A stretch of 64,000 nucleotides of DNA from Brevibacterium paucivorans (GTDB taxonomy: Bacteria; Actinomycetota; Actinomycetes; Actinomycetales; Brevibacteriaceae): contig NZ_JAFBCP010000001.1 in the NCBI RefSeq assembly GCF_016907735.1, forward strand, positions 248,001 to 312,000, given 5' to 3'. The first letter of the stretch is position 1. The number at the start of each line of letters is the position of its first letter. A program made the translations under genes and the position numbers. Below are positions 58,148 to 64,000 of this stretch, piece by piece. The notes beneath the pieces are model-generated. The model saw only the letters and a list, made by a program, of their open reading frames with translations. It did no database searches and had not been told where the DNA came from.

Positions 58148-60135
58148 CCCAACTTCACTGGGCCAATCCCCGAAATTTGCCCCAACTCATCGAGCGATTG
58201 CGGGCGTGCCTGCGCAATCGACATCAACGTTGCCGTGGTGAGCACCATGTATGCAGGTACGTCGAGTTCCCGAGCCGTCTGCGTACGCCATTCCTTGAGC
58301 GTAGTCACCATGTTTTCGTCAACGGCCTGACTGCACGCGTGACACACTCTGTTTCGCCGCTCTTGCGCACTCACGAGCGCATTTCCACAGCCGCATGCAC
58401 GGGTCGACGACGCTCGGGCTTGCTGCCGTCGTTCACGTTGAGTAGGAGTATGGCCCCGCATTTCGCTGATGAACCGAGACGGTTTCCTGGTTGACTGCGC
58501 ACTTGCCTGACGGGCTTGAGACCAGCTCACAGTCAGCGTGTCTTGTGCTCGCGTCACGGCCACGTAGAACAGTCGCCGTTCTTCAGCCACTGCCAAAGGC
58601 GTTGACGCATACGAAATAGGCATGAGTCCTTCTGACATTCCCACAAGATAAACGTGTGGCCACTCCAGACCTTTTGCCGCGTGGACACTGGCCAAGGTGA
58701 CGCCTTGCACGCTGGGCGCGTGCTGAGCCTCGGCTCGTTGCTCAAGCTCAGCAACAAGCTCACTGAGCGGAACCGGCATGTCGCTGTCCTGTTGCATCTG
58801 TTTGGCTAGGTTCACCAAGGCGTTGAGTGACTCCCACCGCGCACGCACTGCACCGTGGACGCGCGGGCCCACTTCTTGCCAACCCAACGTCGTCAACAGA
58901 TCAGCGACAACCGTATCGAGCTGACCAGTTTTTCCTTGCGACATGTTTGCTCGCAGAAGCGCTCCGGCCTGTCGGATTTCGGGTCGCGCAAAAAACTGCT
59001 CGCCGCCACGGACTAAATAGTGGATTCCGTGTTCATCGAGGGCGTGTTCAAAAGCAGGGCTTTGGCCGTTGGTTCTGAAGAGAATCGCGATATCGCTTGC
59101 GGGTACCCCACTGCTGATCTGTGTCGCAATACGCTGTGCGACGCCTGTGGCTTCGGAAGCGTCGTCGGGGTATTCGTGGAACGTGGGTGCCACTCCCCCG
59201 CTACGTTGTGGCTGTAGAACCATACGGTTCCTGCCCGTGTGGGCAAGCACCTTGTTCGCAGCCTCGACGATGGGCGGTGTGGACCGGTAGTTACGCACTA
59301 GCGAAATGGTGCGGGCTTGCGGCAACACGTTGCCTAAGTTCATCAAGTAACTGTCCCGAGCTCCAGCGAACGTGTAGATGGTCTGTGCCGGGTCACCCAC
59401 GACGCACAGACTGTCACGTTCTCCTAACCAGTTCTTCAACAGTTCGTACTGGATAGGCGAAACGTCTTGGAATTCGTCTACGACGAAGTGCCGATACTGT
59501 TGATGAATCTTGGCCGCGATGTGGGGTGTGCTCGCCATGACACCGGAAAGGATCAACAGCACATCTTGATAGTCGATGAGCCGATTGGTGGTTTTGTGGT
59601 CGGCGTAGGCGCGCATGATTGCGACCATGGCCGTGGTATCGATTCCGGGCGGGAGTTCACGCGACTGCGCGAACTGCGGATAGTCGTCTATCCCTACAAG
59701 GTTCACAGCCGCATATTCCAGCTCCGCGGCGACGTCGCGAATCGTTTCTCGTTCAGGCTCAATGCCCAGCTCTGAAAGGATCCTTCGTAACGGACCAAAC
59801 TTCCCATCCATGAGTTCAGGAAACGGCCCTTGCGCGAATTCCGACCAAAAGTACCGCAACTGTCTAAGTGCTGCGGAGTGAAACGTGCGCGCTTGAACCT
59901 GAGGAACACCCAATCCACGGAGCCGGGAACGCATTTCGCCCGCCGCTTTCGCGGTAAACGTCAGCGCAAGAACATGCTGAGCCGGCAATTGCCCAGTGTG
60001 GGCACCGTAGGCAATCCGGTGTGTAATGGCGCGTGTCTTACCCGTTCCAGCCCCAGCGAGCACAACGAGCGGTCCACCATCGTGGGTAACGACTTCACGC
60101 TGTTCAGGGTCGAGGTTTTCGAGTAGTTCGCTCAC
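58099..60135 (-). CDS. uvrD2: ATP-dependent DNA helicase UvrD2
   Basis: 678 aa superfamily 1A helicase. Walker A AGAGTGKTRAI, Walker B VVDEFQDVS, motif III GDPAQTIYTFAGA, motif VI VAVTRAQDTL. A tetracysteine module (CGCGN and CHAC) precedes a C-terminal HRDC domain (WRTQTARELDVPAYMVL), the architecture of mycobacterial UvrD2. GTG at 60135 makes a GTGA overlap with nudC; GTG at 60147 is the alternative. Confidence 0.94.
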   Translation of the reverse strand: MSELLENLDPEQREVVTHDGGPLVVLAGAGTGKTRAITHRIAYGAHTGQLPAQHVLALTFTAKAAGEMRSRLRGLGVPQVQARTFHSAALRQLRYFWSEFAQGPFPELMDGKFGPLRRILSELGIEPERETIRDVAAELEYAAVNLVGIDDYPQFAQSRELPPGIDTTAMVAIMRAYADHKTTNRLIDYQDVLLILSGVMASTPHIAAKIHQQYRHFVVDEFQDVSPIQYELLKNWLGERDSLCVVGDPAQTIYTFAGARDSYLMNLGNVLPQARTISLVRNYRSTPPIVEAANKVLAHTGRNRMVLQPQRSGGVAPTFHEYPDDASEATGVAQRIATQISSGVPASDIAILFRTNGQSPAFEHALDEHGIHYLVRGGEQFFARPEIRQAGALLRANMSQGKTGQLDTVVADLLTTLGWQEVGPRVHGAVRARWESLNALVNLAKQMQQDSDMPVPLSELVAELEQRAEAQHAPSVQGVTLASVHAAKGLEWPHVYLVGMSEGLMPISYASTPLAVAEERRLFYVAVTRAQDTLTVSWSQARQASAQSTRKPSRFISEMRGHTPTQRERRQQARASSTRACGCGNALVSAQERRNRVCHACSQAVDENMVTTLKEWRTQTARELDVPAYMVLTTATLMSIAQARPQSLDELGQISGIGPVKLGQFGDDILEAVRSSST

Positions 60136-61112
60136 GCACTCATCCACCTCTCAAGCATTTGCCCCGCAATAGACACTTGTCCGGGGACAGATACTGCCCC
60201 CGCTTCGATTTCCTGTTGCAGCTCATCGCGAGTAAACCAGCGCACTGTCCGCATTTCATCAAAGTCAGCACACGCGTCACGGGACTGCGCGCGGGCAAAG
60301 AACCCCAACATCAGCGAACATGGAAACGGCCACGGTTGCGACCCCACATACACTGGGTCTTCGCAGATCACACCCGCTTCCTCACGGACTTCCCTCACCA
60401 CCGCAGCTTCAAGCGTTTCACCTGGTTCGACAAATCCCGCGAGCAGTGAGTACCGCCCTTTTGGCCACATGACATTGTTGCCAAGCAAGATCCGTTCGGT
60501 CCCGTCGTGGTCAGTGTGAATGACCGCCATGATGACGGCAGGGTCGGTCCGGGGAAAGTGTTCGCTGCCCGTGGTGGTGTCGGTGCGTACCCATCCCCCC
60601 GCCGAGGTCGTCGTGGGCTTCCCATTACGCGGTGAGTGAGTGTGGGTACGGTGCCAGTTGCCCACCGCGACGAGGGCCGTAGCCAATCCGGTGTCTGTTT
60701 CCGAAAGGTCCAATGCGATGGCCCTTAAGTCAAACCACACGGGGTCCGTCACATGAATGCTCTGGGCCGGCGCGTCCAAGTAGTCCTCAGCGGACGTCCC
60801 CGGCCGGTTAAGGTGTTTGTCGACACGGGTCTTCGTTTCATCGTCAATTTCAATTCCCACGACGTCGCCCGCACCCGTTTCGCCCAGGTAGATCCGGGTT
60901 CCAGTCATGGCGAGCTGCTCGACGTCAGCGGCCGAGAACCGGTGCAGACCACCCGAGGACACCAGCAGATAACCGCGGTGCGAACACACTATGCGGGTAC
61001 GCGACCGGGCCAGCACCTCGGTCAACGAACCATCTGCACCACGCGCACGGTGGTTCCTCCACACATCGGAGCGCGCGAGACTCGCGGGAGTAATCGTGTA
61101 CGAGTTCTTCAT
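60132..61112 (-). CDS. nudC: NAD(+) diphosphatase NudC-like, without zinc-ribbon cysteines
   Basis: 326 aa. Nudix box GFVEPGETLEAAVVREVREEAG and the NudC-specific SQPWPFPCSLM are intact, so NADH/NAD-cap hydrolysis is likely. The zinc ribbon normally CPRCG...C..C reads HSPRNGKPTTTSAGGWVRTDTTTG: Ser160, Asn163 and Thr/Asp in place of cysteines. ATG at 61112. Confidence 0.9.
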   Translation of the reverse strand: MKNSYTITPASLARSDVWRNHRARGADGSLTEVLARSRTRIVCSHRGYLLVSSGGLHRFSAADVEQLAMTGTRIYLGETGAGDVVGIEIDDETKTRVDKHLNRPGTSAEDYLDAPAQSIHVTDPVWFDLRAIALDLSETDTGLATALVAVGNWHRTHTHSPRNGKPTTTSAGGWVRTDTTTGSEHFPRTDPAVIMAVIHTDHDGTERILLGNNVMWPKGRYSLLAGFVEPGETLEAAVVREVREEAGVICEDPVYVGSQPWPFPCSLMLGFFARAQSRDACADFDEMRTVRWFTRDELQQEIEAGAVSVPGQVSIAGQMLERWMSA

Positions 61113-61227
61113 TGTGCGCTCCTTTCAATCCACGGTGTGGTACCTGTTGTGTTCAACCCTAGCGAAAGGGTCTGACACACCTTTTCGGCACAGCGTGATC
61201 GCTCGCAGGTGCGGGTACATTGGAAGA

Positions 61228-62370
61228 GTGGATACGGTATACCTTCGCATGATTGCAGCGGCCCATTCGATCCTCGAGAAGTTCACTCCAGACAAGTGGA
61301 TGCCTCTGGACGATCCGCGAGGACCCCGATTGCTGATGTCGCAAGGTGACACCTCGTACACAGTGTCCCTGTGGGATGAAAAGCAGGCCGTAGACGCAGG
61401 TGCCAGCGATGTCGCTTCGGCAGTTTTGCGATCGGTCCTGCCCAAAGACGCTCCGTTTACCGTTCCACGCACAGTTGTTTCGCAGTCTTTTTCCGCCGGT
61501 GAGCTCACAGATACCCGCGCCACTCTGGTCGTCGCGGACCCGTTGCCCGGCATCCCCGTGTCGACCCAAGATTTTGTCGAGCAACCCTCGCTCATCGAAT
61601 CGCTCGCGCGTACCCTGGCCATCTTGCACAGTTGCGATGCTGGCGCAGTTGCCGACTCAGGGCTGGTAGCAAAGGAACCGCAGGAGACTCGCGAACAGCT
61701 TTTGGACAACCTTGACCGAGCGGCAGGCACTCGCAAGGTACCTACCCCGCTTTTGGAGAGGTGGGAGCGGGTGCTGGAGACCGCCTCGGCGTGGCACTTC
61801 CTTCCCGCCCCCATCCACGACGCAATCGACGTAGACGCTCTTCGCTGCGACGGCGCACAGATCGTCGCCCTCACCGATGTTCACCGCCTTCGCGTGGGCG
61901 ACCCCGCCGTAGACCTCGCGGCTGCGGGCGCGCTCCTGTCCCCCAACAGCTTTGAAGAGTTCCTCGAGCACTACGCCACGCACCGGGAAGTCGACGACCC
62001 CGGTCTGCGTCAGCGCATCGACCTGATGAACGAATTTGTCATGGTGGAGCTTCTTTTGACTGCGATCGACAGCGGTGACGCGCAAAGCGTGGATGAGGCT
62101 GCGCACATGTTGCGGGATTTCGCCGAGGTCGTTGCCCCTGACGAGGTGACACACCGCCCCGCTGAGGCAGATGAGTTCCGCCCCGCAAGTGCGGGAGTCG
62201 CTGTCAGCGGCACCGACAGCGACAGTGCCGAAAACGTTGCCACCACCGACATTTCCACGGACGCTCCCACGTTTGTTCCGTCGGTGGGCACGGCGGATCG
62301 TCCCGCTGTCGATCCCACTGCCGACCCTGACGACGAGGACTCTATCCCCACCAACCGGATCGACACATAG
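61228..62370 (+). CDS. Phosphotransferase (APH/macrolide-kinase)-like protein, catalytic motif degenerate
   Basis: 380 aa. The fold pattern (RTLAILHSCDAG... LPAPIHDAIDVDAL... LRVGDPAVDLAAAG) follows aminoglycoside/macrolide phosphotransferases, where HGDLHxxN and DFG are expected. Here they read IHDAIDVDAL and TDVHRL, so catalysis is doubtful. The last 70 residues are acidic and disordered. GTG at 61228 has TACATT seven bases upstream and no ribosome site, so it may be leaderless. Confidence 0.7.
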   Translation: MDTVYLRMIAAAHSILEKFTPDKWMPLDDPRGPRLLMSQGDTSYTVSLWDEKQAVDAGASDVASAVLRSVLPKDAPFTVPRTVVSQSFSAGELTDTRATLVVADPLPGIPVSTQDFVEQPSLIESLARTLAILHSCDAGAVADSGLVAKEPQETREQLLDNLDRAAGTRKVPTPLLERWERVLETASAWHFLPAPIHDAIDVDALRCDGAQIVALTDVHRLRVGDPAVDLAAAGALLSPNSFEEFLEHYATHREVDDPGLRQRIDLMNEFVMVELLLTAIDSGDAQSVDEAAHMLRDFAEVVAPDEVTHRPAEADEFRPASAGVAVSGTDSDSAENVATTDISTDAPTFVPSVGTADRPAVDPTADPDDEDSIPTNRIDT

Positions 62371-62384
62371 GGGCCCTTCAGCGT

Positions 62385-64000
62385 TTACGGTGCTTGGTCG
62401 AGAATTCCCTCGATGTCGAGACTGGGCAGGGTATCTGGCGCGAATGTCTCGTCACTTCCTACGAAGTAAAACTCCGCACCCACCTCGCATCCTGCGTATT
62501 CCGGTAACTTCTGGACCGCTTGAACGTAGATCGCGAGCTGCGTGGCCATGGTGTCCAGAATCTCCGCTGAAGGCTTCTTACCCGTCTTCCAGTCGACGAC
62601 CGTGACGCGATCGCCGTCTTTAAAGACAGCGTCGATCTTGCCGGGCACCTTGCGCCCGCCCAGCTCCAGCTCAAACGGCAGCTCAACTGCGTGCGGTACC
62701 CGGTTGGCATAGTTCGACCCTTCAAATGTGGAAACGAGCGAGTCGAATCGTTTCTGCACACGCTGTGGAAGAGCTTTCCGCATGTGGGCTTCGTGAATGT
62801 CGGTCAGGGCCGACTGCCCATAGTGCTGTTCGACCCACGCGTGAAAAGCGGTTCCCAGCGCCGCGTATTCACTGGGTTCTTGCGGCATTGGACGCTGGAC
62901 TTCACGCATATACGCGTCTGCGTCCGCACGGTACTTTACAACGTCGGTGGTGGACATGCGCTGTGGAGTCCGAGGTGGTTGTGGCCTTGCGTCGCTCATG
63001 ATCTTCTGAACACGGGCGACAACCCGGTGGAAACCCTCATCGCCGGAGTCCGGCGTGGCGCTGAGGTCCAGTGGCGCTTGTTGGCGAACAAAATCACGTG
63101 TGCGACTCTGCTTCTTTTGCTCCGTTTCAGAGATCACGGCCGGCCATTGCACTTCAACTGGAGTGTTCTCCGGAGCTTCCGCATCGCATTCTGGGATCTC
63201 GATGTTTGCTCCTGCTTGGTTGAGCACAGTAATCGCTTCGGTCAAGAAGGGCGAAAGCTGATTAGCCGACTTGCGGTGTCCCCAGTAGCTCGCGCCCAAC
63301 CACAGTTGTTGTTTTGCGCGTGTGACTGCAACGTATGCCAAACGCCTTTCTTGCCGCCGGTGATAAAGACTAATCTGGTCTCTCAGCGGTAGCTCAGAGT
63401 GTCCGACGTTCGAAGCGTCGAAAAAATCTTCAATGTCTTCTTTGTCTGCTTGAGTTTCGTCGAACAGGTTCTTCATATCCGACACTGAGGTGTGTGCCCT
63501 CTGCGCTAAATCCAGGCGTGGAAGTTTCGTGGCATCACCACGCAATGGATATGGAAGTTCACCCACGGCAAGCCATGCCCTGTAGCTCCGAGGCTTAGTA
63601 GGCAGGTCTCCCGTTGTGAGGAACGGAAGTGCCACCGCGTCGAACTCCAAACCTTTTGAGGCATGCACAGTCATGATGGTCACAGCTGATGGATCCAGTG
63701 ACTCAGGTGGCGACGATATGGCGTCGTGTTCGTTCGCCAGTTCAAGCCAGGCCAGGACTGCAGTCATGCTAGCCATGGGATTGCGTGCGACGTAGCTGGA
63801 TACCGCCGAGACGAATGTATCGATGTTTGCTCGGTGCGAATCAGCTCGTTCCGTAGGCAATGACGCTAGCTCATAGGACAGATCAAACACTCGGATGATT
63901 GTGCGAATCATGTGGATGACTCCCCCATGGTTCTTGCGTACATCGCGGAGCTTGTGTGCCAAGCTACGCAACCTCACATTGGCTGCCTCTGATAGTTCCG
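62385..64000 (-). CDS. UvrD/RecB-type DNA helicase-nuclease (N-terminus beyond window)
   Basis: 538 codons visible, open through base 64000. C-terminal SF1 motifs (TVHASKGLEFDAVALP, YVAVTRAKQQLW) are followed by a PD-(D/E)XK nuclease domain (GTAFHAWVEQHY, PGKIDAVFKDGD, VVDWKTGK). Matches the AdnB/Rv3201c-type protein that follows nudC in other actinobacteria; acts in double-strand break resection. Confidence 0.92.
   Translation of the reverse strand, partial: ELSEAANVRLRSLAHKLRDVRKNHGGVIHMIRTIIRVFDLSYELASLPTERADSHRANIDTFVSAVSSYVARNPMASMTAVLAWLELANEHDAISSPPESLDPSAVTIMTVHASKGLEFDAVALPFLTTGDLPTKPRSYRAWLAVGELPYPLRGDATKLPRLDLAQRAHTSVSDMKNLFDETQADKEDIEDFFDASNVGHSELPLRDQISLYHRRQERRLAYVAVTRAKQQLWLGASYWGHRKSANQLSPFLTEAITVLNQAGANIEIPECDAEAPENTPVEVQWPAVISETEQKKQSRTRDFVRQQAPLDLSATPDSGDEGFHRVVARVQKIMSDARPQPPRTPQRMSTTDVVKYRADADAYMREVQRPMPQEPSEYAALGTAFHAWVEQHYGQSALTDIHEAHMRKALPQRVQKRFDSLVSTFEGSNYANRVPHAVELPFELELGGRKVPGKIDAVFKDGDRVTVVDWKTGKKPSAEILDTMATQLAIYVQAVQKLPEYAGCEVGAEFYFVGSDETFAPDTLPSLDIEGILDQAP

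Overview
This window looks like a chromosomal segment of a high-to-moderate G+C actinobacterium, probably of the Micrococcales or a nearby order. The evidence is gene content and order: an argS-lysA-hom-thrC-thrB block followed by rho-prfA-prmC-Sua5-wecA-atpI/B/E/F/H/G/A/D/C-DUF2550-murA, an actinobacterial multifunctional 2-oxoglutarate enzyme (kgd), the non-canonical mismatch nuclease NucS, a SigR/RsrA pair, bL37, GuaB1, and the conserved UPF0182/YlbL/DUF2342/Nudix/UvrD2/NudC/UvrD-RecB neighbourhood. Genus was not determined.

Layout. 1-3.5 kb: a cut thiamine-binding protein gene, a thiolase, a DivIVA-like coiled-coil protein and a small CxxC protein. 3.5-25.7 kb: nucS, then a long run of minus-strand housekeeping genes (murA, the complete F1Fo ATP synthase operon, lipid-linked sugar transferase, tRNA-modification and release-factor genes, rho, and the threonine/lysine/arginyl-tRNA block). 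26-32 kb: membrane proteins, tRNA-Arg(CCG), an M15 peptidase, two CNNM/CBS proteins and guaB1. 32.5-44.6 kb: kgd, a degenerate SGNH protein, bL37, rsrA/sigR with an evident SigR-type autoregulatory promoter, DoxX, aroA, rsgA, hisN and two aminotransferases. 45.1-50.1 kb: a four-gene accessory segment (CitMHS-type transporter, CaiB/BaiF CoA-transferase, CitE-like lyase, LysR regulator) bounded by a 92/93-bp direct repeat that carries the 3' half of the initiator tRNA gene plus its terminator. 50.1-64 kb: conserved actinobacterial block with UPF0182, YlbL, DUF2342, Nudix, YgjP-like metallopeptidase, an orphan E1-like/RiPP-recognition protein, UvrD2, NudC, a kinase-like protein and the C-terminal part of a UvrD/RecB-type helicase-nuclease.

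How the genes fit together. Most of the window is core metabolism, energy conversion, envelope synthesis, translation termination and DNA repair. Genes are tightly packed with 1-4 bp stop/start overlaps (TAATG, ATGA, GTGA), implying translational coupling. The accessory segment reads as a self-contained module for import and CoA-dependent cleavage of a hydroxy-dicarboxylate-like acid.

The least expected signals are: (i) a strongly repeated, strand-balanced 9-mer CCGAGGTGG (18 copies counted by eye, including a perfect inverted pair); (ii) a cluster of DnaA-box sequences in a 518-bp gene-free gap far from any dnaA gene; (iii) the tRNA-flanked catabolic segment; and (iv) several family members that have lost hallmark residues (NudC without zinc cysteines, RsrA without its N-terminal cysteine, SGNH protein without catalytic residues, kinase-like protein without catalytic motif).
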